From positions 84,948-148,947 of the forward strand of contig NZ_AUDG01000008.1 in NCBI RefSeq assembly GCF_000425345.1: a stretch of 64,000 nucleotides of DNA. Direction: 5' to 3'. Position 1 is the first letter of the stretch. Each line of letters begins with the position of its first letter. A program made the position numbers and the translations under genes. Positions 19,149-28,236 of the stretch are shown piece after piece. The notes beneath the pieces are model-generated. The model did no database searches and was not told the origin of the DNA. It saw nothing but the letters and a program-made list of their open reading frames with translations. Source of the stretch: Rheinheimera baltica DSM 14885. GTDB taxonomy: Bacteria; Pseudomonadota; Gammaproteobacteria; Enterobacterales; Alteromonadaceae.

Positions 19149-19918
19149 GCCAGGCCAATTATATCGTTGCGGTAAAAAGCATTTTAAATAAAGAAACGAA
19201 TCGTTTTTTACGCATTTGGATCCAAACCTTGGTGCCACCGGCCATTACGATGACGTTGTATTTTGTCATTTTTGGCAGCCTGATAGGGTCGCGTATTGGT
19301 GATATGGGCGGTTTCAGTTACATGGAATTTATCGTGCCCGGCCTGATAATGATGTCGGTGATTACCAATTCCTATTCTAATGTTGCGTCATCTTTTTTTA
19401 GTGCTAAGTTTCAGCGCAATGTGGAAGAACTATTGGTTGCGCCTGTACCCAATTATATTATTGTGCTTGGCTTTATTGGCGGTGGTATGGCCAGGGGCAT
19501 GTTGGTGGGGTTAATTGTAACCATTTTATCGTTATTTTTTGTCACCATCCAAATTCATAATTTAGCCGTGATCATTATTACCGTAACGTTAACCTCTATG
19601 TTGTTTTCACTTGGTGGCCTAATAAATGCGATATATGCCAAGACCTTCGATGATATCAGTATCATACCAACATTTGTGCTTACGCCATTAACCTACCTTG
19701 GCGGTGTGTTTTACTCGTTAACCTTGTTACCTGGCTTTTGGCAACATGTGGCCGCACTGAACCCGGTTGTCTACATGGTTAATGCTTTTCGCTATGGTTT
19801 TCTGGGTGTAACTGATGTCAGTTTATGGTTAGCGCTAGCAGTGGTAGTGGGCTTTATTGTGGTGCTGTTTAGCTATGCCATGTACTTGATTAATCGCGGC
19901 ATTGGCTTACGTAGTTAG
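19145..19918 (+). CDS. yadH: ABC-2 type transporter, permease (YadH-like)
   Basis: A 257-residue inner-membrane protein with about six hydrophobic segments, the partner of the preceding ATPase. The ABC-2 family features are visible: an N-terminal cytoplasmic stretch with NKETNRFLRIWIQTLVPP, MEFIVPGLIMMSVITNSYSN, FQRNVEELLVAPVPNY, and the C-terminal LTPLTYLGGVFYSLTLLPGFWQ followed by LNPVVYMVNAFRYGFLG. The length matches E. coli YadH (256). The ATG lies in the ATGA overlap with the ATPase gene. The pair ends the mpl-ubiX-yadG-yadH run; no obvious terminator follows. Confidence 0.9.
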   Translation: MSQANYIVAVKSILNKETNRFLRIWIQTLVPPAITMTLYFVIFGSLIGSRIGDMGGFSYMEFIVPGLIMMSVITNSYSNVASSFFSAKFQRNVEELLVAPVPNYIIVLGFIGGGMARGMLVGLIVTILSLFFVTIQIHNLAVIIITVTLTSMLFSLGGLINAIYAKTFDDISIIPTFVLTPLTYLGGVFYSLTLLPGFWQHVAALNPVVYMVNAFRYGFLGVTDVSLWLALAVVVGFIVVLFSYAMYLINRGIGLRS

Positions 19919-20057
19919 CCTACGCCTGAATCGCGCCTTAACCGGTCTGGCCAGTGTGACATTTTTTTGCAGACATTTTTCAACGCTTGCAGTAAAGTGA
20001 CCGCCTTTTCCAGGCCGTTTTAGTAACTGCTAAACCAGTATGTAGAGTAGCAATAGC

Positions 20058-21704
20058 ATGACCGAACCGAGCAAACGACAGGCAACTGCGTCAGAAGAGG
20101 CGCTTTGGCGCATCTTCACGGTGCCGGAAGCGCCTGACTCTACACTGAGCATCATAGAGCAGAATCTTTCACAGAACCTGGCCGGTTTTTTACGTGAAAG
20201 TATCGTCGCGGTAGAAAAACCTTTATGGCAGATTGAGCGTGACTTTCAGGCTCATCATATTCCACAAATGCCTAATTTCGTTTCTGACTACGCCGAAAGC
20301 TTGATGCAAAAACTGGTTGCGCATTCGGTGCACACCGCCGCGCCTAGTTTTATTGGTCATATGACGTCTGCACTGCCTTATTTTGTGTTGTCGCTGTCAA
20401 AAATGATGGTGGGGTTAAACCAAAATCTGGTGAAAATTGAAACCTCCAAAGCCTTTACACCAATGGAGCGTCAAGTGTTGGGCATGATGCATCATTTGGT
20501 GTATGGCGAAGGTGACGGCTTTTACAAAAAGTGGATGCACAGCGCGAATCATTCTCTGGGTGCATTCTGTTCTGGCGGTACCATTGCTAATATCACCGCG
20601 TTGTGGATAGCACGAAACCGGTTGCTTAAAGCAGACGGTAACTTTAAAGGTATAGCGCGAGAAGGCTTGTTTAAAGCCATGAAACACTATGGCTATGAAG
20701 GCCTGGCAATTTTGGTGTCCGAACGCGGGCATTATTCTTTGGGCAAAGCGGCAGATGTGTTAGGCATAGGCCGAGAGTCGCTGATTGCGGTTAAAGCTGA
20801 CGCCAATAATAAAATTGATACTGTGGCATTGGCCGATAAAATGGCTGAGTTGAAGGCAGCCAATATCAGGGTATTGGCTATTGTAGGTGTAGCGGGTACT
20901 ACTGAAACCGGAAATGTCGATCCACTACATCAACTGGCTGATATTGCTGAGCAGTATCAATGTCACTTTCATGTTGATGCGGCATGGGGCGGTGCAACCT
21001 TGCTGTCCGACAAATACCGTCATTTGCTTGCAGGTATCGAGCGTGCAGATTCGGTGACTATTGATGCGCACAAGCAAATGTATGTACCAATGGGAGCCGG
21101 CATGGTGGTGTTTAAACATCCTTCTGCGGCGCATGCCATTGAGCATCATGCTGAGTATATTCTGCGTAAAGGTTCAAAAGATCTCGGTAGCCAGACACTG
21201 GAAGGGTCACGCCCGGGTATGGCGATGTTGGTGCACGCCTGTTTGCAGGTGATTGGCCGTGACGGCTATGAAATCTTGATAAACCGCAGTCTGGAAAAAG
21301 CCCGCTATTTTGCCACGCTTATTCAACACAATATTGATTTTGAACTTATTACCGAGCCAGAACTTTGCTTGCTAACCTACCGCTACGTGCCTGCCCTGGT
21401 ACAACAAGCGATGGCTAAAGCCAGTGCTGAGCAGTTACAACGCTTTAATGAATTGCTAAATGGCCTGACCAAATTTATTCAAAAACGCCAACGTGAAGAA
21501 GGTAAGTCGTTTGTCTCTCGTACCCGCCTGACGCCAGCCCGCTATAACCGCCAGGAGACCATTGTGTTTCGTGTGGTGCTGGCTAATCCGTTAACCACAG
21601 AACAAATACTGCATGATGTACTGGTAGAGCAAGATCAGTTGGCGCAACTGGATAAAGACTATTACCCTAAGCTGCTGCAGTTAGCAAAAGAACTGGCGGC
21701 GTAA
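20058..21704 (+). CDS. panP: PanP, PLP-dependent aspartate 1-decarboxylase
   Basis: A 548-residue group II PLP decarboxylase related to glutamate decarboxylase. PLP contacts are visible: CSGGTIANITALWIARN, VGVAGTTETGNVDPL, HVDAAWGG, and the Schiff-base Lys in TIDAHKQMYVPMGAG. The long form with TEPELCLLTYRYVP matches the PanP group known from Vibrio and Alteromonadales, which makes beta-alanine from aspartate where the pyruvoyl enzyme PanD is absent. panB and panC lie 6 kb away and no panD occurs in the window, which fits that role. The alternative is a generic glutamate or aromatic amino-acid decarboxylase. It is preceded by a 139-base gap. Confidence 0.85.
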   Translation: MTEPSKRQATASEEALWRIFTVPEAPDSTLSIIEQNLSQNLAGFLRESIVAVEKPLWQIERDFQAHHIPQMPNFVSDYAESLMQKLVAHSVHTAAPSFIGHMTSALPYFVLSLSKMMVGLNQNLVKIETSKAFTPMERQVLGMMHHLVYGEGDGFYKKWMHSANHSLGAFCSGGTIANITALWIARNRLLKADGNFKGIAREGLFKAMKHYGYEGLAILVSERGHYSLGKAADVLGIGRESLIAVKADANNKIDTVALADKMAELKAANIRVLAIVGVAGTTETGNVDPLHQLADIAEQYQCHFHVDAAWGGATLLSDKYRHLLAGIERADSVTIDAHKQMYVPMGAGMVVFKHPSAAHAIEHHAEYILRKGSKDLGSQTLEGSRPGMAMLVHACLQVIGRDGYEILINRSLEKARYFATLIQHNIDFELITEPELCLLTYRYVPALVQQAMAKASAEQLQRFNELLNGLTKFIQKRQREEGKSFVSRTRLTPARYNRQETIVFRVVLANPLTTEQILHDVLVEQDQLAQLDKDYYPKLLQLAKELAA

Positions 21705-21776
21705 TCTACGCCGTTTGTCCTTAGCCGCGTTACAGGCTATTATCTGTCGAAAATGATATAGCAACGGACTGATTTT

Positions 21777-22415
21777 ATGCGTTATCTTTTGGTTTTACTG
21801 CCTTTATTACTAAGCCTTAGTGCGTGTCAAACTGCGTATTATTCCGCTATGGAAAAAGTGGGCGTGCATAAACGCGATATTCTGGCCGATAGGGTAGAAG
21901 AGGCACAGGAGTCACAGCAAGAAGCACAACAGCAGTTTAAATCAGCACTGGAGCAATTTAGTAGCCTGATTAAATTTGATGGTGGCGACTTACAGCGGGT
22001 TTATGAGGCAACCGACAGCGAGTTTCAGGCTTGTAGTGCAGCAGCTGAAGACGTATCGGCGCGAATTAATAGTATTGAATCTGTAGCGGATGCGCTGTTT
22101 GACGAGTGGCAGGATGAACTGGAGCAGTACACCAATACCTCGCTAAAACAAGACAGTGCAAGAAAACTGGCTAATACCAAACGGCAATATAACAGCTTGT
22201 TGAAAACCATGCGGCGTGCAGAAAAGAGTATGCAACCGGTATTGGCATCGCTTAAAGATAATACCCTGTATTTAAAGCATAACTTAAATGCAAAGGCGAT
22301 AGGCGCCTTGCAGGGCGAATTTAATTCGGTGCAAAAAGACATTAACCGGTTAATAGATGATATGAATAAAGCCATTGCCCAATCAGAGCAATTTGTGGCA
22401 ACGTTAAAACAGTAA
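21777..22415 (+). CDS. DUF2959 family lipoprotein-like protein
   Basis: A 212-residue predicted exported protein. It has an N-terminal signal with a lipobox (LLSLSAC, Cys at about 17), so it is probably a lipoprotein. The family hallmark YYSAMEKVGVHKRDILADRV follows, then a long helical, Gln/Glu-rich body predicted to form coiled coils. DUF2959 proteins are common in marine gammaproteobacteria and have no established function. It is followed 52 bases later by a small membrane protein gene on the same strand; a short CTGCC/GGCAG hairpin (22427-22441) lies between. Confidence 0.82.
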   Translation: MRYLLVLLPLLLSLSACQTAYYSAMEKVGVHKRDILADRVEEAQESQQEAQQQFKSALEQFSSLIKFDGGDLQRVYEATDSEFQACSAAAEDVSARINSIESVADALFDEWQDELEQYTNTSLKQDSARKLANTKRQYNSLLKTMRRAEKSMQPVLASLKDNTLYLKHNLNAKAIGALQGEFNSVQKDINRLIDDMNKAIAQSEQFVATLKQ

Positions 22416-22467
22416 AGCTTGTCTGCCGGTATGTAGGCAGCTTAACGTTATTAAAAAGGAGTGAGTT

Positions 22468-22686
22468 ATGGCAGGTCAGGGGTCTGGCGGCAATGTGATT
22501 GCAGCCTTATGTAATGTGTTTATTCCGGGGTTAGGTCAGCTGGTGCAAGGCCGTATTCTAGCGGCGATTATTTTCTTTTTAGTCTGTGTGGCCGGTTATG
22601 CCACCTGGTTTTTGGTGATACCCGGTATTATTGCTGTAATAGTGCATATCTGGGCCATTATTGACGCCGCTAAGTTCAAGCCATAG
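22468..22686 (+). CDS. Small membrane protein, unknown
   Basis: A 72-residue protein with a strong ribosome site (AAAAGGAGTG) before ATG 22468. A short Gly-rich head (AGQGSGGN) is followed by two hydrophobic segments (about 21-44 and 46-66), with CNVFIPGLGQLVQGR before the first. The 'PGLGQLxxGR' element is shared by several small TM2-like and DUF-type membrane proteins of unknown role. It ends AAKFKP. It may be cotranscribed with the DUF2959 gene. A tandem partial duplication (TTCAAGCCATAG / TTCAAGGCCATAG) spans its stop codon. Confidence 0.75.
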   Translation: MAGQGSGGNVIAALCNVFIPGLGQLVQGRILAAIIFFLVCVAGYATWFLVIPGIIAVIVHIWAIIDAAKFKP

Positions 22687-23126
22687 TTCAAGGCCATAGT
22701 TTTAGCCGGTAACGGCTACCCCTTAGGTTTATGTTATTTTCACACCCAGACATAGCGGCTTTGCAGTAGCGACAGCCGCTTAATGTATTGCGGCAAGCCG
22801 CATTGTTGTTCTGCACCGGCCTAAATAACCCCAGTGCCTGTATTAATTTGGTGCCACTATTAATCCAGGTGAAAATACTGCAAATCAAACGCCCTGGATA
22901 CTGAACCGCGCCAAGCAGTGCAGTTCATCTGGATACTTTGGGCTAGCGTAAAGTTTTTTCATAAAACAGGTTTCCTCTAAACATCCTGGCTACAGAGCAT
23001 AGCCATCAGCATGGTTATAATTTGAACTGTGACATTTTTTCTGCCTTGATGTAGTACATTACTAATGAGTCATTGTGGCCGGTAAAACGCAGCTGCACAG
23101 AGTTTAATCAACCTAGGGAATGCATT
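22687..23126. other. Gap rich in inverted repeats upstream of the SLC13 pair
   Basis: About 440 bases with no supportable gene. Five inverted repeats occur: TAGCCG/CGGCTA (22703-22718), AGCGGCT/AGCCGCT (22754-22780), TGCGG/CCGCA (22789-22802), ATCCAGG/CCTGGAT (22863-22899) and TGGCTA/TAGCCA (22987-23005). A TATAAT (23016-23021) about 105 bases before the transporter ATG could be a -10, though its -35 is weak. None of the hairpins has a T tract, so they are not simple terminators. A structured leader or small RNA is possible. Confidence 0.45.
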
Positions 23127-25007
23127 ATGACGGCGGCACAATGCATGACTATTCTGATTTTACTGCTCACTATCGGCATGTTTTTATGGGGCCGCTGGCG
23201 CCATGATATGGTAGCGCTGGCTGCGTTACTTGCTTGTGTGCTTTGCGGTGTTATCGACCCGGCCATTGCGTTTAATGGGTTTGGCCATCCTGCCGTTATT
23301 ACTGTGGCATGTGTTTTGGTGTTAAGTGCAGGCCTGCAAAGCTCTGGCGCGGTGGATGTGCTTGCCAGGCATGCGATGCCGAAACATGCCGGACTTATGC
23401 TGAGTATGGGGGTGCTGGTTGGTATGGGCGCACTCCTGTCCGGTTTCATGAATAACGTCGGTGCGCTGGCATTGCTGATGCCGGTAGCGCTGCAGCTTGC
23501 CAACCGCCTGGAAGTGCCTCCCGGGCGGATCCTGATGCCGCTGGCGTTTGGTACTATTTTGGGCGGAATGACAACTATGATTGGCACACCGCCGAATTTA
23601 ATAGTGTCCGGCTTTCGTGCACAGCAAAGCAGTAATGGTTTTGCGATGTTTGATTTTACCCCGGTAGGACTTGCAGTTGCATTGACAGGCTGCGTGTTTG
23701 TGGTATTGGCCTGGCGTTTGGTGCCGGCGCGAAAGCAAGCCGGCACGGAGGGGTTTGAAACCGGCGCTTATTTGACCGAAGCGCGAGTAACAGAAAACAG
23801 TAAAATTGCTGATAAGCGCTTAGTCGACATAGAACATGAATTCGATGATAGTGGTGCGCAAATTGTCGGCCTTATCCGCAATGATGTGAAAATAAATGCA
23901 CCCAGCGGCGGGCGGGTGATTCGAGCCGGTGATATTTTAGTGCTGGAAGCTGAGGTTGACTCATTAGGCGCGGTATTATCTGCTTTGGGCCTGGAGTTGG
24001 AAGAATCAGTAACGGTAGATAAGCCGGTCAAAAGCGAGCAGCAAGACGTTGAGCAATTGTCGGCGGGACAAGCAAAAAATAACGAGGCTGAACCCGCAGG
24101 TAAAAATTCAACAGCTCAAAAAGCACAGGACAATAAGTCGTCTAGTAGTGAAGATATCGTGTTAATTGAACTGGTCGTGCGGCCCGAGTCAAGCTTACAA
24201 GGCCGTTCAGCTACCAGTATTATGTTGCGCTCGCGCTACAGTTTGAATTTGCTGGCAGTGTCCCGTGATGGCGGTCGTTCAAAGTCACGTTTACGAAACT
24301 TCAGAATGCAAGCGGGTGATTTGCTATTGATGCAAGGAACCAGAGAAAGCGTGCTTGAATTCGCCAATGACTATGGCTGCGTGCCCCTGGCAAAAAGAGA
24401 GTTAAACATTCCGGATAAACGTCAGGCTGTGCTTGCTGGAATAATTATGTTTTTTGCAGTGGCCGGCGCTGCTTTTGGCTTGCTACCGGCAGCCATTTCA
24501 TTTGCTTTGGGCGTGCTGGCGTCAATGGTGTTTAAAACGGTGCCTGCGCGCTCAGTGTATGCCGCGATAGACTGGCCGGTAATAGTGCTGCTGGCAGCAC
24601 TTATTCCTGTAGCAGGTGCCATGGAAGCCACCGGTGCCGCAGCGCTAATTGCCAGTTTGTTGATGGAATATGTCGCCCGGGGCAATGCTGTAGTGGCACT
24701 GGCCATGGTATTAATTATTACTATGTTTCTATCTGATTTAATGAATAACGCGGCTACAGCAGCTGTAATGTGCCCTATTGCTATTAGTGCTGCTTTGGCG
24801 CTGAACGTTAATGCTGACTCGTTCCTGATGGCGGTGGCAATAGGGGCATCTTGCGCATTTTTAACGCCGATAGGCCATCAGAACAATACGCTAATACTGG
24901 GCCCAGGCGGCTTTAAATTTGGTGATTACTGGCGTTTGGGCTTGCCTTTGGAGTTGTTGGTTGTTGTTGTAGCTACGCCGTTACTTTTGCTGTTCTGGCC
25001 ATTATGA
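23127..25007 (+). CDS. SLC13/DASS-type permease with two RCK_C domains
   Basis: A 626-residue inner-membrane transporter of the divalent anion:sodium symporter superfamily. The N-terminal half carries about six membrane segments with MNNVGALALLMPVALQL and MIGTPPNLIVSGF. A cytoplasmic insert with two RCK_C (TrkA_C) domains follows, one around SGAQIVGLIRNDVK / RAGDILVLEAEVDSL and one around SLNLLAVSRDGG / MQAGDLLLMQGTRESV, joined by a polar Gln/Lys/Glu linker. The C-terminal half has NNAATAAVMCPIAIS and TPIGHQNNTLILGPGGFKFG. The frame is open from 23073, but ATG 23127 has an AGGGAA ribosome site and a normal hydrophobic start. The substrate is unknown; sulfate, dicarboxylates or other anions are possible. 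Confidence 0.85.
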   Translation: MTAAQCMTILILLLTIGMFLWGRWRHDMVALAALLACVLCGVIDPAIAFNGFGHPAVITVACVLVLSAGLQSSGAVDVLARHAMPKHAGLMLSMGVLVGMGALLSGFMNNVGALALLMPVALQLANRLEVPPGRILMPLAFGTILGGMTTMIGTPPNLIVSGFRAQQSSNGFAMFDFTPVGLAVALTGCVFVVLAWRLVPARKQAGTEGFETGAYLTEARVTENSKIADKRLVDIEHEFDDSGAQIVGLIRNDVKINAPSGGRVIRAGDILVLEAEVDSLGAVLSALGLELEESVTVDKPVKSEQQDVEQLSAGQAKNNEAEPAGKNSTAQKAQDNKSSSSEDIVLIELVVRPESSLQGRSATSIMLRSRYSLNLLAVSRDGGRSKSRLRNFRMQAGDLLLMQGTRESVLEFANDYGCVPLAKRELNIPDKRQAVLAGIIMFFAVAGAAFGLLPAAISFALGVLASMVFKTVPARSVYAAIDWPVIVLLAALIPVAGAMEATGAAALIASLLMEYVARGNAVVALAMVLIITMFLSDLMNNAATAAVMCPIAISAALALNVNADSFLMAVAIGASCAFLTPIGHQNNTLILGPGGFKFGDYWRLGLPLELLVVVVATPLLLLFWPL

Positions 25008-27361
25008 CAGCTGACATTGCTCTGGTATTACTTCTGCTGCTTGCAGCTCTTGTATTGTTTGTAACCGGCTGGCTGCGGATGGATGTCGTCGCTTTGCTGG
25101 TGTTGTGCGTGCTGGCCTTGTTGGGGTTGGTATCACCTGCTGAGGCTGTCAGTGGTTTTAGTAATCCGGCTGTGATCACGGTTTGGGCCATGTTTATTAT
25201 GAGTGAGGGGTTAACCCGCGCCGGTATTGCCGATGGCATCGGCCGCAGGGTTATCCGCTTGTCCGGCAACAGTGAAGTACAGATGATCATAGTGATTATG
25301 CTGGTTGCTGGCGTGTTATCAGCTTTTATGAGTAATATCGGCGTGGTTGCCTTATTGCTGCCGGTAACTGTAGACGCGGCGAGGCGTTGTGGTATTGCGC
25401 CGGCCAAGGTCTTAATGCCAATGGCGTTTGGCGCCATGCTAGGCGGGCTAATTACTTTAATTGGCACACCGCCTAACTTACTGGTAAGCATAGCGCTGGA
25501 AAAAACCGGCCAGAATGGTTTTCACTTATTTGATTTTGCGCTGATTGGCTTACCGGTTTTACTGGCGGGCACTTTGTTTGTTGCCTTTATTGGCCGTCAC
25601 CTGCTGCCTGATACCGATCCTGACCGTGCCAGCCTGGCGGGCAGTAAAAACCTTAGTGATCAATACAGCCTGCAAGAGCGGATCTTTGCTTTGCGTTTGC
25701 CTACACCGTCATTGCTAGCCGGACACACACTGGAAGAGTCCGGCTTGATTAATACCGTCGGGCTAATGGTTATCGCCCTAACGCGTGGCAATGAAACGTT
25801 TACCCTGCCATCGGGGCAAACGGTGCTTAAAGCCGGTGATATTTTGCTGGCCCAAGGCAAATTCAGCCGTTTTGAACGGCTACGTAGCTGGAACTCCTTA
25901 ACCATTGAGCGCGAAGCCCCGTTATTACATAAAAAGTTGTTGGCGGCCAGTACAATTGCTGAGCTGGAGCTTGCTGCCGACAGTGGCTTGGTGGGGGAAG
26001 CGTTGCAGCATTACCGGTTTCGTGAGCTTTATCAACTGAATGTGTTGGCGGTAAAGCGTGCAGGTCAGATACTGCGCACCCGGCTGGCTGATACATTGTT
26101 GGCTGCTGGCGATAAAATCTTAGTGCAGGGCAGTCAGGGTGCGTTAGATGGCATCAATAAGCATACCGCTTTCAGTGCTGTGCGTGTGCTGAGTTCTGAC
26201 GAAGTAAAACAGCATTACAATTCGGACGAGCGGCTGTTTGTGTTGGGCTTACCGGCTGACAGCCCGCTGGTCGGCTGCACCTTTGCGGATAACCGGCTTG
26301 GCGATGCCTTTGATTTTCGCTTGCTGGGCTTGTTTCGCCAGGGCGAAATTATTCAGCAGTTTCACTCTGACGATAAGCTGGAAGCAGGGGACTTACTGCT
26401 GATCCAAGGCGGCGAAGAGGACCTGGATATTCTGCGCGGTTTTAAAGAACTGGAACGGCTGGACGACATGTCGCCGTATCTGGATTTACTCGCTAAAGGT
26501 AAGCTGGAGCTGGTCGAAGCAACATTACACCCGCGCAGTAAATACCTTGGCAAAAGTGTCAACGCGCTGCAGCTTGATAAACGTTATAAAGTCGAAGTGT
26601 CTGCCATTTGGCGCGAGGGCCGCGCTTATCGCTCTGCGCTGGGCAGTATGTTGCTGCAAGCCGGTGATGCGTTATTAATTGTTGGCCCGCGCTCGCGGTT
26701 GGCAAGGCTTACAGACAGCGAACATCTGATAGTGATGAATCCAATACAGTTGAAACCAGTCGATGCGGCTAAAGCACCTCTGGCTGCAGGGCTGATACTA
26801 CTTATGATTGCGCTAACGGTAACCGGCGTATTACCGGTGTATCTGGCGGCTATTTTTACAGCCACTTTAATGGTGGCTAGCCGTTGTTTAACCATGGAAC
26901 AGGCGTATGCCGCCATTGACTGGCGTTCTATTTTTCTGATTGCCGGCATGTTGCCACTGGGGTTGGCGATGCAGCACTCCGGTGCAGCAGCCTGGTTGGC
27001 AAACGGAGTACTGGCAGGCCTGGGGCAATTTGGTCCCCTGGCTGTGATGGCAGGGTTGTATCTGGTTACAACCCTTGGCACCCTGGTTATTCCAACCGTT
27101 GCGCTGGTGTTGATTATGGCTCCGATTGGCATAATGCTGAGCAGCTCGCTTGGGATAAATGCTCAAAGCGCGATGATGGTGGTGGCCGTAGCGGCTACCA
27201 GCCTGGCTAGCCCGGTATCGCATGCAGCCAATACGCTGGTGATGGGGCCGGGCGGTTATCGCTTTATTGATTACTTAAAGGTGGGTGGTCCGCTAAGTTT
27301 ACTGTTATTTATTATTACAATGCTGTTGTTGCCACTGTTTTGGCCGCTAACCCCGGCGTGA
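25004..27361 (+). CDS. SLC13/DASS-type permease with four RCK_C domains
   Basis: A 785-residue paralogue of the preceding protein, overlapping it by four bases (ATGA), so translation is coupled. The membrane halves match it closely: FSNPAVITVWAMFIMSEGL, MSNIGVVALLLPVTVDA, LIGTPPNLLVSIAL, and at the C-terminus SPVSHAANTLVMGPGGYRFIDYLK. Between them I count four RCK_C-like repeats, each ending in a short 'AGD-LL-QG' beta element: KAGDILLAQG, AAGDKILVQG, EAGDLLLIQG and QAGDALLIVG. Most proteins of this type have two. The two gene products may form a heteromeric carrier gated by ligands of the RCK_C domains; this is inference. A GC-rich hairpin (27352-27373) encloses its stop codon. Confidence 0.85.
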   Translation: MTADIALVLLLLLAALVLFVTGWLRMDVVALLVLCVLALLGLVSPAEAVSGFSNPAVITVWAMFIMSEGLTRAGIADGIGRRVIRLSGNSEVQMIIVIMLVAGVLSAFMSNIGVVALLLPVTVDAARRCGIAPAKVLMPMAFGAMLGGLITLIGTPPNLLVSIALEKTGQNGFHLFDFALIGLPVLLAGTLFVAFIGRHLLPDTDPDRASLAGSKNLSDQYSLQERIFALRLPTPSLLAGHTLEESGLINTVGLMVIALTRGNETFTLPSGQTVLKAGDILLAQGKFSRFERLRSWNSLTIEREAPLLHKKLLAASTIAELELAADSGLVGEALQHYRFRELYQLNVLAVKRAGQILRTRLADTLLAAGDKILVQGSQGALDGINKHTAFSAVRVLSSDEVKQHYNSDERLFVLGLPADSPLVGCTFADNRLGDAFDFRLLGLFRQGEIIQQFHSDDKLEAGDLLLIQGGEEDLDILRGFKELERLDDMSPYLDLLAKGKLELVEATLHPRSKYLGKSVNALQLDKRYKVEVSAIWREGRAYRSALGSMLLQAGDALLIVGPRSRLARLTDSEHLIVMNPIQLKPVDAAKAPLAAGLILLMIALTVTGVLPVYLAAIFTATLMVASRCLTMEQAYAAIDWRSIFLIAGMLPLGLAMQHSGAAAWLANGVLAGLGQFGPLAVMAGLYLVTTLGTLVIPTVALVLIMAPIGIMLSSSLGINAQSAMMVVAVAATSLASPVSHAANTLVMGPGGYRFIDYLKVGGPLSLLLFIITMLLLPLFWPLTPA

Positions 27362-27373
27362 CTGAGCGCCGGG
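27352..27373. terminator. GC-rich hairpin between convergent SLC13 and panC genes
   Basis: CCCGGCG (27352-27358) pairs with CGCCGGG (27367-27373) across an 8-base loop holding the TGA stop of the transporter gene. No T tract follows on either strand, so a terminator role is uncertain; its place between convergent stops supports one. Confidence 0.5.
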
Positions 27374-27388
27374 TGTAGCAACTAGCTC

Positions 27389-28231
27389 TCAGATTTCGAT
27401 ATTATCAATTAGCCGCGTGGTACCCAGCCAGGCCGCAGCCAAAATCACTTTAGCTTGCTCTGCCGAAGTGGCCAGGGTTAGATCGGTTTGGTCAGCGATA
27501 TTAATATAATCTGTAGTAAAACCAGCGGTATTCAATTGCTGTTTAGTGTGCTGCTCTAAGCTGCGGTAATCATGGTTACCATTGAGAATGCGACTACGCA
27601 ACTGTTGTAACAACGTATGCAGCGACGGCGCGATAGCGCGTTGTTCTGCACTAAGGTAACCATTGCGCGAACTTAATGCCAGGCCATCTTCGGCACGCTC
27701 TGTTGCTACGCCAATAATCTCAACTGGCAGGGATAAGTCGATTACCATCTGGCGGATAATTGCCAGTTGCTGATAATCCTTTTGGCCAAAACAGGCAATA
27801 TCGGGCTGTACCAAATTAAACAGCTTACACACTATGGTAGATACCCCACGGAAATGGCCGGCACGGCTGGCACCGCAGTGCAAGTCACCTAGCAGTGGCA
27901 CGTCAACATAAGTTTGTACATCCAACCCCCGCGGATACATCAGTTGCGGCGTTGGCGTAAATACCGCATCCGCGCCGTGGGCGCTTAACCCGGCGCAGTC
28001 TGCATCCAGTGTACGCGGATAATTATCAAGATCTTCATTTTTGCCAAACTGCATTGGGTTAACAAAGATACTGACAATCACCCGATCAGCGCGGCTTTTT
28101 GCCACATCAACCAGCGTTAAGTGGCCATTATGCAAGTTGCCCATGGTGGGTACGAAGGCAATGCGCTCGCCGTTTTGACGCCAAGCACTGATTTGCGCCC
28201 GCAGGGCTTGAACAGAGTTAATGATCTTCAT
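27389..28231 (-). CDS. panC: PanC, pantothenate synthetase
   Basis: Condenses pantoate and beta-alanine to pantothenate with ATP. The 280 residues show the family's nucleotidyl-transferase features: [14 protein letters not shown] (the HIGH-like motif), [36 protein letters not shown], and [15 protein letters not shown] (the KMSKS-like region). It is the last gene of the minus-strand run that begins at dksA and lies 5 bases after panB. Its beta-alanine is probably supplied by PanP. Confidence 0.97.
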   Translation of the reverse strand: MKIINSVQALRAQISAWRQNGERIAFVPTMGNLHNGHLTLVDVAKSRADRVIVSIFVNPMQFGKNEDLDNYPRTLDADCAGLSAHGADAVFTPTPQLMYPRGLDVQTYVDVPLLGDLHCGASRAGHFRGVSTIVCKLFNLVQPDIACFGQKDYQQLAIIRQMVIDLSLPVEIIGVATERAEDGLALSSRNGYLSAEQRAIAPSLHTLLQQLRSRILNGNHDYRSLEQHTKQQLNTAGFTTDYINIADQTDLTLATSAEQAKVILAAAWLGTTRLIDNIEI

Positions 28232-28236
28232 CGGGC

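Noticed and set aside
24973..25491. Long open frame opposite the SLC13 genes (also 26626-27132 and 23108-23746 on the minus strand)
   Set aside because: They mirror strongly biased hydrophobic codons of the transporter genes, have Thr/Ala/Pro-rich nonsense composition, no ribosome sites, and no family features.
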